Below are positions 41,810 to 50,920 of a stretch of 64,000 bases of DNA, piece after piece; position 1 is the stretch's first letter; each line of letters opens with the position of its first letter. Source of the DNA: Psychroflexus salarius (GTDB lineage Bacteria > Bacteroidota > Bacteroidia > Flavobacteriales > Flavobacteriaceae); NCBI RefSeq assembly GCF_900129035.1, contig NZ_FQTW01000002.1:1-64000 (forward strand). The letters run 5' to 3'. The translations under genes and the position numbers were made by a program. The notes under the pieces are model-generated. The model was not told where the DNA came from. It saw only the letters and a list, made by a program, of their open reading frames with translations, and did no database searches.

Positions 41810-43194
41810 GTAAAACCGAACATATTTTAATTATTGGAGCTGGCCTTTGCGGCTCGATGTTAGCCTTGCGCTTAGCACAACACCAATACAATATTACCTT
41901 AGTTGAAAAGCGCCCAGACCTACGCCAAGCTAAACTTTCGGCGGGTCGCTCTATAAACCTTGCCTTTTCAAACCGTGGTCTTAAAGCCTTTAAACGGGTT
42001 GGTCTTGAAGATCGCGTAAAAGCGCTTTGCATCCCAATGCATGGCAGAATGCTTCATGATCAAAACAGCAAGACCAAACTCTCTAAATACAGCGGTCGCG
42101 ATGGCGAATATATTAACTCTATTTCTCGGCCAGGGCTTAATGCTTTATTGCTAGACGAACTTGAAAATTATCCTAATGTCAATGTAAAGTTCGAAATGGC
42201 ATGTCACGAAGTGAACCTTGAACAGACCTCTGCTGAGTTTGAGTTAGCTAATGGATCTTCACAAAGCCTAGAAGCCGATTATATATTTGGAACCGATGGC
42301 GCTGGTTCGGCAGTTCGTAAAGCCATGCAAGCAAAACGAGACTTCTTATTTAGTCATTCGCAAGACTTTTTAACCCATGGTTATAAAGAATTAAGTTTTC
42401 CACCCACTAAAGATGGTGATTATGCCACTGAGCCTAACGCCTTACATATTTGGCCAAGAGGCGAAAATATGATAATCGCTTTACCTAATCAAGATAAAAG
42501 TTTTACGGTAACCTTGTTTTTAGCTTATGAAGGTGGTCGAGATAATTTCAATAATCTAACCACTCCTGAAGCGGTAAGTGATTATTTTAAACGCGAATAT
42601 CCCGATGCTTTCGAATTGATGCCGCGATTAACTGAAGAGTTTTTTGAAAACCCAACAGCTCCACTTGGGACGGTTCGTTGTAATCCTTGGACTTATCACA
42701 ACTGTTTAATTATGGGCGATGCCGCACATGCCATTGTGCCATTTTATGGTCAAGGTATGAATGCTTCGTTTGAAGACGTTGTCGAGTTTGACGATTGTCT
42801 AGAAGCGACTAATTTTGACTTAAAAGCGAGCTTAGAACAATTCAGCCGTTCGCGTAAAGCCAACGCTGATGCTATTGCAGATCTTGCTTTAGACAATTTT
42901 CACGAAATGAAGGCACATACGGCACAAGAATTATTTCAACAAAAACGTGAAATAGAGTTGGCATTAGAAGAAGAATTTCCTCAACAATACTTTTCTAAAT
43001 ACAGCTTAGTCACCTTTCAAGAACAAGTGCCTTATAAAACAGCTATGGATCGAGGTCGCGCACAAGATCAAGCTATATTGAGCTTATTAAAACATCAAAA
43101 ATTACATCAAAAACAAACCCGTGAGGAGCAATTGCACCTTATTCGGAATTTCACCGAGCAAATTTTAAAAGGTGAATACATTATAAATTCATAA
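41806..43194 (+). CDS. kmo: Kynurenine 3-monooxygenase
   Basis: The 462-residue FAD-dependent hydroxylase makes 3-hydroxykynurenine with NADPH and oxygen. The dinucleotide motif 'IIGAGLCGSMLALRL' begins the protein. 'GRSINLAFSNRGLKAF' and 'RFGxxMH'-like 'PMHGRMLHD' follow, and the second FAD motif is 'CLIMGDAAHAIVPFYGQGMN'. There is a C-terminal helical region but no clear membrane anchor of the eukaryotic type. The four-base overlap with kynU fits the order of use: kmo product is the kynU substrate. Confidence 0.95.
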   Translation: MSKTEHILIIGAGLCGSMLALRLAQHQYNITLVEKRPDLRQAKLSAGRSINLAFSNRGLKAFKRVGLEDRVKALCIPMHGRMLHDQNSKTKLSKYSGRDGEYINSISRPGLNALLLDELENYPNVNVKFEMACHEVNLEQTSAEFELANGSSQSLEADYIFGTDGAGSAVRKAMQAKRDFLFSHSQDFLTHGYKELSFPPTKDGDYATEPNALHIWPRGENMIIALPNQDKSFTVTLFLAYEGGRDNFNNLTTPEAVSDYFKREYPDAFELMPRLTEEFFENPTAPLGTVRCNPWTYHNCLIMGDAAHAIVPFYGQGMNASFEDVVEFDDCLEATNFDLKASLEQFSRSRKANADAIADLALDNFHEMKAHTAQELFQQKREIELALEEEFPQQYFSKYSLVTFQEQVPYKTAMDRGRAQDQAILSLLKHQKLHQKQTREEQLHLIRNFTEQILKGEYIINS

Positions 43195-43197
43195 GTT

Positions 43198-43611
43198 ATG
43201 GGAAGATTAGTAGACGGTAAAGCTAAACCAAGAGGTGCGTATCCACATGTGAAGCGTGTGGGCGATTTTATTTTTGTATCAGGCACCAGTTCACGCCGAA
43301 AGGATAATAGCTTTGCAGGTGTGGAACAAGTAGACGATATGGGCAGCGTAGCCATTGATATTAAAGCACAAACCAAAGCAGTTTTAGAAAATATAGAAGA
43401 TTACCTTGCTACCGAGGGTGCAAGTCTTGATGATGTTGTTGATGTGACTACCTTTTTAGTCAATATGAATGATTTTGCAGGATATAATGAAGTGTATGCT
43501 CAATTTTTTAAACCTGAAACCGGCCCAACACGAACGACTGTAGCCGTACACCAATTACCGCATCCGCATTTAGTGATCGAAATTAAAGTGATGGCTTACA
43601 AACCTATTTAA
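43198..43611 (+). CDS. RidA-family 2-aminomuconate deaminase
   Basis: The 137-residue RidA/YjgF-fold protein has the family's '[11 protein letters not shown]', '[14 protein letters not shown]' and '[20 protein letters not shown]' stretches. The Arg of the active site is in 'GPTRTTVAV'. A tail of aromatic and charged residues 'EIKVMAYKP' matches 2-aminomuconate deaminases rather than general RidA. The enzyme would hydrolyse 2-aminomuconate to 4-oxalocrotonate and ammonia in the kynurenine-to-pyruvate route. Its position between kmo and the semialdehyde dehydrogenase supports that job. Confidence 0.82.
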   Translation: MGRLVDGKAKPRGAYPHVKRVGDFIFVSGTSSRRKDNSFAGVEQVDDMGSVAIDIKAQTKAVLENIEDYLATEGASLDDVVDVTTFLVNMNDFAGYNEVYAQFFKPETGPTRTTVAVHQLPHPHLVIEIKVMAYKPI

Positions 43612-43617
43612 AGTAAT

Positions 43618-45066
43618 ATGAAAAAGGTTTTACATTTTATCAATGGCACGTATACGGCATCGTTAAATGAAGATGAAATTGCTAATATTAATCCGTCTTC
43701 AGGTGATGTTTATGCACATATTACTCGTGGAAACGCCAAAGATGTAGACTTAGCCTTTACCGCAGCAAAAGAAGCCTTTCCGAAATGGTCTAACACACCC
43801 GTTCAAGAACGTTCTCGTATTTTAAATCGTTTAGCAGACTTAATTGAAGCTAACTTAGAAGATTTAGCCAAAGCAGAAGCCATTGATAATGGAAAACCCC
43901 TAAGCTTAGCCAGCCAAGTTGATATTCCAAGAGCTGCTGCTAATTTTCGGTTTTTTGCCCAAGCCATTACCCAGTTTTCAACCGAAGCGCATGAAAGCCA
44001 AGGTTTACATACCGTCAATTTTACTTTACGGCAGCCACACGGCGTTGTCGGTTGCATTTCTCCGTGGAATTTACCACTTTATTTATTCACCTGGAAAATC
44101 GCACCAGCATTAGCCGCTGGAAATACGGTACTAGCTAAACCGAGCGAAGTGACGCCAATGACCGCTTATTTGTTAGGCGAACTTTGCAACCAAGCAGGTT
44201 TACCAAAAGGCGTACTTAATATTTTACAAGGCTATGGGCATGAAGTTGGACAAGCCATTATTGCGCACCCACTAATCAAAGCCATTAGTTTTACAGGTGG
44301 CACTACCACAGGACAACACATTGCCAAAACAGCAGCACCCTTATTTAAAAAATTATCATTAGAACTTGGTGGTAAAAATCCTAATCTAATTTTTGCTGAT
44401 TGTGATTATGAGCAAATGCTGAAAACTACGGTACGTTCATCCTTTGCCAATCAAGGGCAAATTTGTTTATGTGGGAGTCGTATTTTAGTTGAAGCCTCGA
44501 TCTACAAAAAGTTTAAACAGGATTTTATAAAGCAAACCAAAGCCTTAAAAATTGGGCATCCGTTAGACAAACACACCCAAGTTGGCGCCTTAGTTTCTAA
44601 ACAACATCTAGAAAAAATTGAAGCCTACGTGAACATTGCTAAAGCCGAAGGTGGCACGATTCTCTGTGGTGGAAAGCGTCACCAAAATCCTGACTACCCT
44701 AAAGGTTTTTATTTTGAACCTACCATTATAGAAGTACAAAGCAACCAGTGCCGTATTAACCAAGAAGAAATATTTGGCCCTATAGTTAGCCTCATGCCAT
44801 TTAAAGATGAAGCTGAAGCTTTAGCGCTTGCAAACGATAGTAAATACGGTTTATCAGCAAGTGTGTGGACGTCTAATTTAGACCGATCAATGCGCCTTAG
44901 CCAACAACTCCAAACTGGAATAGTTTGGGTTAATACTTGGCTAAACCGTGATTTAAGAACGCCCTTTGGCGGCACTAAGCAAAGTGGTCTTGGTCGTGAA
45001 GGCGGACTTGAAGCTTTGCGATTTTTCACCGAACCAAAAAACGTATGTATCACTTACAAGCCTTAA
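43618..45066 (+). CDS. 2-aminomuconate 6-semialdehyde dehydrogenase
   Basis: The 482-residue NAD-dependent aldehyde dehydrogenase has the catalytic Cys in 'FANQGQICLCGSRILV', the general-base Glu in 'LSLELGGKNPN' and the NAD-binding 'SFTGGTTTGQHIA'. The 'GQICLCGSR' context is typical of aminomuconate/hydroxymuconate semialdehyde dehydrogenases. It oxidises 2-aminomuconate semialdehyde to 2-aminomuconate, the substrate of the RidA-type enzyme encoded just before. Specificity is judged from context and the active-site sequence. Confidence 0.87.
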   Translation: MKKVLHFINGTYTASLNEDEIANINPSSGDVYAHITRGNAKDVDLAFTAAKEAFPKWSNTPVQERSRILNRLADLIEANLEDLAKAEAIDNGKPLSLASQVDIPRAAANFRFFAQAITQFSTEAHESQGLHTVNFTLRQPHGVVGCISPWNLPLYLFTWKIAPALAAGNTVLAKPSEVTPMTAYLLGELCNQAGLPKGVLNILQGYGHEVGQAIIAHPLIKAISFTGGTTTGQHIAKTAAPLFKKLSLELGGKNPNLIFADCDYEQMLKTTVRSSFANQGQICLCGSRILVEASIYKKFKQDFIKQTKALKIGHPLDKHTQVGALVSKQHLEKIEAYVNIAKAEGGTILCGGKRHQNPDYPKGFYFEPTIIEVQSNQCRINQEEIFGPIVSLMPFKDEAEALALANDSKYGLSASVWTSNLDRSMRLSQQLQTGIVWVNTWLNRDLRTPFGGTKQSGLGREGGLEALRFFTEPKNVCITYKP

Positions 45067-45069
45067 TTT

Positions 45070-45855
45070 ATGACACTAAATTTTTCAGATAAAAATGCCC
45101 TAATTTGTGGCAGCACAGCTGGTATTGGCAAAGCCATTGCTTTACAATTGGCCAACGCCGGTGCTTCTATTACCCTTGTAGCTCGAAATGAAGCAAAACT
45201 TAAAGCAACACAAGCTGAATTGCCTCAAGAACAGCATCAAAACCATGACTATATCGTCGCAAATTTTGAACAGCCCGAAGAACTTAGAGCAAAACTTGAA
45301 ACAGCTTCATCTCAAAAAAACTATCACATCTTACTCAACAATACTGGCGGACCCAAAGGTGGTTTAATTCATGAAGCAAAAACTGAAGAATTCACAACAG
45401 CCTTTAAAATGCATTTGGTGTGTAATCAAATTTTAGTGCAAGCCTTATTACCAGGAATGAAAGCAGAAGGCTTTGGACGAATTTTGAATATTATTTCAAC
45501 TTCGGTTAAACAACCAATCGATGGCCTTGGTGTGAGCAATACAATTCGTGGTGCTGTTGCTAATTGGAGTAAAACCCTAGCCAACGAACTTGGTTCTTAT
45601 GGGATAACCGTCAATAATGTCTTACCTGGTTTTACCGCAACCGGTCGCCTAGATGGTATTATTGCCAATGCAGCAAACAAAAGAAGCAGTACTGAAGAAG
45701 AAGCCGCTAACTTCATGAAATCGATTGTCCCTGCTAAACGCTTTGCAACACCAGAAGAAGTGGCTCATGCCGCTGTATTTTTAGCTTCAGAACAAGCGGC
45801 CTACATCAACGGTATTAACTTACCCGTAGATGGTGGTAGAACTAAATCACTTTAA
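45070..45855 (+). CDS. Atypical SDR-family protein
   Basis: The 261-residue Rossmann protein has the cofactor motif 'CGSTAGIGKAIA' and 'LLNNTGGPKGG'. The normal catalytic Ser...Tyr-x3-Lys is not present: after 'IISTSVKQPIDGLG' the positions of Tyr and Lys read Ser and Arg ('VSNTIRGAVANW'). It ends with the usual 'AAYINGINLPVDGGR'. Members of this altered branch exist in bacteria, but their reactions are not established. It is inside the kynurenine operon between AMSDH and ACMSD, so it may act on a pathway intermediate or help another enzyme. Confidence 0.8.
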   Translation: MTLNFSDKNALICGSTAGIGKAIALQLANAGASITLVARNEAKLKATQAELPQEQHQNHDYIVANFEQPEELRAKLETASSQKNYHILLNNTGGPKGGLIHEAKTEEFTTAFKMHLVCNQILVQALLPGMKAEGFGRILNIISTSVKQPIDGLGVSNTIRGAVANWSKTLANELGSYGITVNNVLPGFTATGRLDGIIANAANKRSSTEEEAANFMKSIVPAKRFATPEEVAHAAVFLASEQAAYINGINLPVDGGRTKSL

Positions 45856-45864
45856 GCCATTTAT

Positions 45865-46947
45865 ATGAAACGAAAGCTACGTATTAACGGTCATTCACAC
45901 CTCTTACCTTACCCTCATGAAATTCCAGATTTCATGAAGAAAAAAGAAATTTTTTGGGTAGATGATGATAAGAAATTCATGTTACAAAAAGGTTGGAAAC
46001 GCCCAGTGACTGACTCTAGTTTTTTCTTAAATGAAAAGCTAGAATGGATGGAACGCTACAATATTGATCATGCGGTGGTTTTAAACCTTTCGCAACTTTA
46101 TGGTAATGGCTTACGAGTTGAAGAAATGAAGCAAGCTTTACGGTTTCAAAATGATTTTAATGCTCGCGTACAACACAATCACCCTGATAAGTTTACCTGT
46201 GGCTTTGTGGTACATCCAGGTTTTGTTCGTGGTGCACTATGGGAAATTGAACGCTGTGTAGAAGAATTAGATTTAAAGCTGTTATGCTTACCTACACATT
46301 ATATGGATAGTATTGGTACATGGCGCTGTATTTTTGATGAAGAAAATGAACCCATTTTTGAACTTGCTGATAAATATAACTTGGCGGTAGAAGTACATCC
46401 TTACGATGGTGAAAAGTTTATAAAACTTGAAAATACGTCTTGGCGATTTCACTTAATTTGGATGTTAGCTCAATGTGCTGATGCTTATCACTTTTTAACC
46501 TTAAACGGTTATCCTGAAAAGTATAAAAATATGCGGGTTTGTTTTGCTCATGGTGGGCAATTGGCACAAATTAATTTAGGACGCCGTATTCAGGGATTTG
46601 ATGGACGTCCCGACTTATTTGAAGGGAAAACCCATCCCCGAAAATCGGTAGGACATAAAAACATCTTTTTTGACACCTTGGTGCATGATACAAGATCCTT
46701 AAAACTACTGCTAGAAAATCAAAAAAGTTCTCAAATTCTAACTGGTTTAGACGACCCTTATCCGTTAGGCGAAATGGAAAGTGAACCACAATCGTCTTAC
46801 CCTGGAAAAATACTTGACTTAGCTTTAGATGAGCAGATTATCAATACCCAAGAGCGTGATGAAATTTGGCATGATAATGTGCTGCAATGGTTATTTGGTG
46901 ATGATGAAAAACGAAAACAAGAGTTGGTCAATAAAATTTTAGGCTAA
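45865..46947 (+). CDS. ACMSD-like amidohydrolase decarboxylase
   Basis: The 360-residue TIM-barrel metal enzyme has HxH in 'INGHSHLLP', metal-site histidines in 'VEVHPYD' and 'CFAHGG', and the Asp in 'LTGLDDPYPLGE'. These are the zinc ligands of 2-amino-3-carboxymuconate 6-semialdehyde decarboxylase, which turns ACMS into the substrate of the dehydrogenase encoded upstream. The sequence also has long acidic inserts, so it may be a family branch. The oxygenase that makes ACMS (3-hydroxyanthranilate dioxygenase) is not in the window. Confidence 0.87.
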   Translation: MKRKLRINGHSHLLPYPHEIPDFMKKKEIFWVDDDKKFMLQKGWKRPVTDSSFFLNEKLEWMERYNIDHAVVLNLSQLYGNGLRVEEMKQALRFQNDFNARVQHNHPDKFTCGFVVHPGFVRGALWEIERCVEELDLKLLCLPTHYMDSIGTWRCIFDEENEPIFELADKYNLAVEVHPYDGEKFIKLENTSWRFHLIWMLAQCADAYHFLTLNGYPEKYKNMRVCFAHGGQLAQINLGRRIQGFDGRPDLFEGKTHPRKSVGHKNIFFDTLVHDTRSLKLLLENQKSSQILTGLDDPYPLGEMESEPQSSYPGKILDLALDEQIINTQERDEIWHDNVLQWLFGDDEKRKQELVNKILG

Positions 46948-47589
46948 ATGGATTTTATTACAAATACGCTTCAAGATTACGTTGAAGAACATACGGAAGA
47001 CGAACCTCAACTGCTAGCTGAATTAACGCGTGAAACCTGGCAAAAAATATTACAACCTCGCATGTTATCAGGACATTTTCAAGGGCGATTGTTAAGCTTG
47101 ATCTCCAAATTGATTAAACCAAAAACTATTCTTGAAATTGGTACCTATACAGGCTATTCGGCTTTAAGTTTGGCTGAAGGCTTAGGTGAAGATGGTGTTT
47201 TACATACCATAGATCGGAATGAAGAATTATATGATTTTCAACGGAAATACTTCAACCGTAGTGCGTATGCCAAACAGATCATTCAACATATTGGAGATGC
47301 TCAACATATTATCCCACAGTTAGAAACCAACTTTGATTTAGTGTTCATTGATGCCGACAAATCCAGTTATAGTCTTTATTTTGATTTGATTATTGATCAA
47401 TTAGATTCAGGTGGATTAATCTTATCAGACAATGTCTTATGGAGTGGCAAAGTGGTTGAAGATTTAGACCCTAAGGATAAAGATACCAAAGCCCTACTGG
47501 CTTACAACAGAAAACTAAAAGAAGATCCTCGTGTAGAAACGATTGTATTACCTATACGTGATGGCTTGACGTTATCTAGAAAAATCTAG
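46948..47589 (+). CDS. Class I SAM-dependent O-methyltransferase
   Basis: This 213-residue COMT-type protein has the SAM site 'ILEIGTYTGYSALSLAEGL', the metal-binding Asp in 'LVFIDADKSSYSLY' and the next metal site 'ILSDNVLWSGKV'. Such enzymes methylate catechol-like or carboxyl oxygens with Mg2+. The ATG directly follows the ACMSD stop without a gap, so it is translationally coupled and part of the kynurenine operon. Its substrate may be an o-hydroxy-aromatic compound such as 3-hydroxyanthranilate or 3-hydroxykynurenine; that is a guess from place and family. Confidence 0.87.
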   Translation: MDFITNTLQDYVEEHTEDEPQLLAELTRETWQKILQPRMLSGHFQGRLLSLISKLIKPKTILEIGTYTGYSALSLAEGLGEDGVLHTIDRNEELYDFQRKYFNRSAYAKQIIQHIGDAQHIIPQLETNFDLVFIDADKSSYSLYFDLIIDQLDSGGLILSDNVLWSGKVVEDLDPKDKDTKALLAYNRKLKEDPRVETIVLPIRDGLTLSRKI

Positions 47590-47637
47590 GAATCCTAACA
47601 AGTTGACCACCATGAAGATTAGGTTTAAAGCAAAGCC

Positions 47638-48186
47638 TTATTTAAGACATAGACCATATAACCTATAACTAAGATTCCCCATCAACACCCCAAAGCAAGC
47701 GCCTACTATAATATCGCTAGGATAATGTACACCTACAAATAATCGGCTAGTAGAAAACAGAAACGGCCAAATAAATATTAAACCTATTCTAGAATAACGA
47801 CTTCTCAGTAACAAGTAAATGAAAATACTTGCTGCAAATGAAGTTGAAGCATGACCTGAAAAAAAAGAGTAATGTTGCGGCTCAAAAATAATGTTGGCTT
47901 GCTCTGCAATATGTTGAACACTATTTGGCCGTGGTCTTGATATCAGGTGTTTAACACTTCTTGTTATAAGATGTGTAATAATAACAGTTGTGCCAAGTGC
48001 CAATAATTGGTAAATACCAGTTCTTAGTTTTTGTTTATAAAACAACAGTACTATAACTGCAATATACAATGGAAGCCAGTTGAGAGGCTGAGTCACTAAA
48101 AGCCAAAAGGCATCGGTAATCGGTGTATTAAATTGATTGATCCATAAGAAAAGAGCTTCATCAAGCTGGGATACCTCAACTTGCAT
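47638..48186 (-). CDS. PAP2-family membrane phosphatase
   Basis: The 182-residue membrane protein has about five helices and the three PAP2 motifs: 'KHLISRPRP', 'SFFSGHAS' (catalytic His) and 'RLFVGVHYPSDIIVG' (nucleophilic His). It acts outside the inner membrane on lipid phosphates such as undecaprenyl pyrophosphate or phosphatidylglycerol phosphate. Its start overlaps the tatA stop by one base. The order tatA-PAP2 on one transcript is seen in other flavobacteria. Confidence 0.88.
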   Translation of the reverse strand: MQVEVSQLDEALFLWINQFNTPITDAFWLLVTQPLNWLPLYIAVIVLLFYKQKLRTGIYQLLALGTTVIITHLITRSVKHLISRPRPNSVQHIAEQANIIFEPQHYSFFSGHASTSFAASIFIYLLLRSRYSRIGLIFIWPFLFSTSRLFVGVHYPSDIIVGACFGVLMGNLSYRLYGLCLK

Positions 48187-48509
48187 TAAAAGCGCCGTTT
48201 AATAGGTCCAGTAAGATTTTCGAATTCTTCTTTAGCCTTATTTACACCTTCTTCAATTTTACCTTTGTGTTGATTAAGTTGAGATTTGGTTTCTTCTAAA
48301 TCTTTTTTTAAGTCGACTTTAATATCTTCGACGTCTGTCTGTTTAGTGATTTCGTATTTAATTTCGTCGGTAGCATTACGGAATGACTTCATAGTTTTAC
48401 CTAAAAAACGCGCTATTTCAGGTACTTTATCGGCTCCAAATACCATGAGTAGAATAAACAATATAAATGCAATTTCAGCACCACTAATAAAAAACACAGT
48501 TCTCATCAT
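48186..48509 (-). CDS. tatA: Sec-independent translocase subunit TatA/B
   Basis: The 107-residue protein has one membrane helix (about 8-24), a Gly/Pro-bearing hinge ('FGADKVPEIARFLGKTMKSF') and a long charged amphipathic part. This is the plan of TatA/TatB/TatE. It is a pore-forming part of the twin-arginine exporter for folded proteins. The second Met (48506) is an equally good start. A TATATTTG promoter box lies at 48521-48514, just upstream. Confidence 0.9.
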   Translation of the reverse strand: MMRTVFFISGAEIAFILFILLMVFGADKVPEIARFLGKTMKSFRNATDEIKYEITKQTDVEDIKVDLKKDLEETKSQLNQHKGKIEEGVNKAKEEFENLTGPIKRRF

Positions 48510-48513
48510 AATG

Positions 48514-48521
48514 CAAATATA
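48514..48521 (-). promoter_or_regulatory. -7 box of the tatA unit
   Basis: TATATTTG read on the minus strand, four bases upstream of the tatA ATG. It lies immediately downstream of the terminator at 48539-48567. A -33 TTG is not obvious. Confidence 0.4.
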
Positions 48522-48538
48522 CAGAAGTTAGCATAAAA

Positions 48539-48567
48539 AAACCGACTATATTTTAGATAGTCGGTTT
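48539..48567 (-). terminator. Terminator of the M1 peptidase operon
   Basis: An 11-bp inverted repeat (AAACCGACTAT at 48539-48549, complement at 48557-48567, 7-base loop) lies 23 bases after the peptidase stop and is followed on the minus strand by T7. Confidence 0.88.
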
Positions 48568-48589
48568 AGAAAGTTTATGAGAATATGAG

Positions 48590-50914
48590 TTAGTTATTCT
48601 CTTTAAATTTATCAAATTCAGATTTTTCATCTTCAGATGTAGGCCAGACATTATTAGTGGTATCAACATCAGCTGTTTCTAAGTTAGGATCAACAAGTAT
48701 TTCTGTAATTTGTTTTTCCGATAAAATTGCCTTTGTTACACTCTTATCATTTTTTCGCCATACTTGAACTGGATAACGCTTCATTTCAGTTGAACCATCC
48801 GCATAAGTGAATTTAACTATGATTGGCATTACTAAACCACCTGGTTTATTAAAAGTAACTTCATAAACATAATTAGGCATTTCCATGGCATTAATTTCAG
48901 CTTGTGAAAAATTATCCATCAAATATTGGTTAAGTTTAGGTGCATTTTTAAGCGGATCGCCTGATAAATCTATTTCTTCAGCTTCTTCAGAAGAAGTGTC
49001 TAATAAATAGACCGCGTCTTTGGTACGTTCATTTTCAGCAGGATTTGTAATCCCATAACGCGCTAAAAGAGCTTTTCCTTCTTCGGTTGGTGTGTTGGTT
49101 AAAACGTAAGATTTAACATCTTCAACCCCAATATCCACATAATCTGTGGTGTAAAACCAGCCTCTCCAAAACCAATCTAGTTCTACAGCAGAAGCATCTT
49201 CCATCGTTCTGAAGAAATCTTCTGGTGTTGGGTGTTTAAACATCCAACGTTGAGCGAAAGTTTTAAAAGAGTAATCGAATAAATCATGCCCCATAATAGT
49301 CTCTCTTAAGATGTTAAGAGCTGTTGCAGGCTTTCCGTAGGCATTGTTTCCAAGTTGATAAACTTGTTCTGGGTTAGTCATGATCGGTGAAATGTAGTCC
49401 TGATTACCTTTCATGTAATTAACAATTTTACTCGGCTCACCTCGACGACTTGGGTATTTATCTAGAGTTCCATTATTAGATTCAAGAATTTCTGGATACT
49501 CTTTAGCAAATTCTTGTTCTGATAAGTATTGCATAAAGGTATTAAGACCTTCATCCATCCAACCCCATTGACGCTCATCAGAATTAACAATCATCGGGAA
49601 GAAATTGTGACCAACTTCGTGGATAATAACACTTACCATACCATATTTTGCACGATCTGTGATGGTGCCATCTGGATTAGGACGACCATAATTCCAGCAA
49701 ATCATTGGATATTCCATCCCTTGGCTTTTGGCATGAACCGAAATTGCTTTGTGGTATGGATACTTAAATGTAAAGTTACTGTAAGTTTTTAATGTACTTG
49801 CCACAGCGCGAGTTGACCAATCTTCCCATAAAGGATTACCTTCTTTAGGGTAAAGCGAAACCGCCATCACGTCTTTATCGCCAACTTTTACAGCCATCAT
49901 ATCCCAAATAAACTTTCTTGAAGTTGCAAACCCAAAGTCACGAACATTTTCGGCTTTAAACTCCCATGTTTTGGTTTGGTCTGAAAAACCTTTTTCTGCT
50001 TCGATGGCTTCATCTTCGGTAACTATTACGACAGGTTCATTATAAGATGTTTTAGCTTTTTCAAAACGGTCTAACATTTTATCTGAAAATACTTCTTTAC
50101 GATTTTGTAATTCTCCTGTGGCATCTAAAATATGATCGGCTGGAACAGTTATATTAACCTCGTAATTACCGAATGGTAAAGCAAACTCTCCACTACCCCA
50201 AAATTGATAATTTTGCCAGCCTTCTTTATCATTATAAACCGCCATTCGTGGAAAAAACTGTGCTATGACATAGGCACGATTACCATCTTCCGGGAAAAAT
50301 TCATAGCCTGAACGTCCGCCATCATTAACGTGATCATTGATGTTATAATTCCACTTGATTGAAAATTCAAATGAATCACCAGACTCTAATGGTTCTGATA
50401 AGTTGATACGCATCATAGTGTAATTAATGGTATGTGACAATGCTTGACCATCATGCGTAACCGATTCAATATTAAAACCGCCATCAAAGCCTTCTGTCAT
50501 ATGTGAGTTAACAAAACCACTTGGTGTTGTTATTGGTGCAAAACCACTACCATTTTTTTTACCAGCTGGACTATCTTTTTGGCGAATGTTTTGGTCTAAT
50601 TGTACCCAAAGATATTCTAAATCGTCTGGAGAGTTGTTAGTGTAGGTAATGGTTTCTTGACCGTAAAGTTTAGTATTTTTATCGTCAAGTATGATATCCA
50701 TCTCATAATCTGCACGGTTTTGGTAATATCTATAGCCAGGAGCACCAGCTGCATTTCTATAAACATTTGGTGTAGCAAACTCATCGTAGAGTTGTCTAAA
50801 CTTATTTTGATTGGTGTGACCTTCTTCTTTTTCAGTTTCTTTTTCTTGAGCAAATGTGAATCCGCTAACGAAGAGAGTAAACATTAAAAAGTAGAGTAAT
50901 GATTGCTTTTGCAT
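48590..50914 (-). CDS. M1-family zinc metallopeptidase
   Basis: The 774-residue secreted aminopeptidase-like protein has a signal peptide ending 'FTFAQ'. The zinc site is 'VSVIIHEVGHNFFPMIVNSD' (HEVGH) with the third ligand Glu in 'WGWMDEGLNTFMQYL', 18 residues later as required. The exopeptidase motif GxMEN of classic M1 reads here 'GMEYPMICW', so substrate handling may differ. The C-terminal 170 residues form a beta-rich domain. It is the last gene of an operon with three regulatory-like proteins and DUF6702, and probably digests peptides in the periplasm. Confidence 0.9.
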   Translation of the reverse strand: MQKQSLLYFLMFTLFVSGFTFAQEKETEKEEGHTNQNKFRQLYDEFATPNVYRNAAGAPGYRYYQNRADYEMDIILDDKNTKLYGQETITYTNNSPDDLEYLWVQLDQNIRQKDSPAGKKNGSGFAPITTPSGFVNSHMTEGFDGGFNIESVTHDGQALSHTINYTMMRINLSEPLESGDSFEFSIKWNYNINDHVNDGGRSGYEFFPEDGNRAYVIAQFFPRMAVYNDKEGWQNYQFWGSGEFALPFGNYEVNITVPADHILDATGELQNRKEVFSDKMLDRFEKAKTSYNEPVVIVTEDEAIEAEKGFSDQTKTWEFKAENVRDFGFATSRKFIWDMMAVKVGDKDVMAVSLYPKEGNPLWEDWSTRAVASTLKTYSNFTFKYPYHKAISVHAKSQGMEYPMICWNYGRPNPDGTITDRAKYGMVSVIIHEVGHNFFPMIVNSDERQWGWMDEGLNTFMQYLSEQEFAKEYPEILESNNGTLDKYPSRRGEPSKIVNYMKGNQDYISPIMTNPEQVYQLGNNAYGKPATALNILRETIMGHDLFDYSFKTFAQRWMFKHPTPEDFFRTMEDASAVELDWFWRGWFYTTDYVDIGVEDVKSYVLTNTPTEEGKALLARYGITNPAENERTKDAVYLLDTSSEEAEEIDLSGDPLKNAPKLNQYLMDNFSQAEINAMEMPNYVYEVTFNKPGGLVMPIIVKFTYADGSTEMKRYPVQVWRKNDKSVTKAILSEKQITEILVDPNLETADVDTTNNVWPTSEDEKSEFDKFKENN

Positions 50915-50920
50915 GATCTA

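Noticed and set aside
47590-47637. Terminator between the O-methyltransferase and PAP2 genes
   Set aside because: Only a short CCTAA/TTAGG pairing with a long loop is present; too weak to call.
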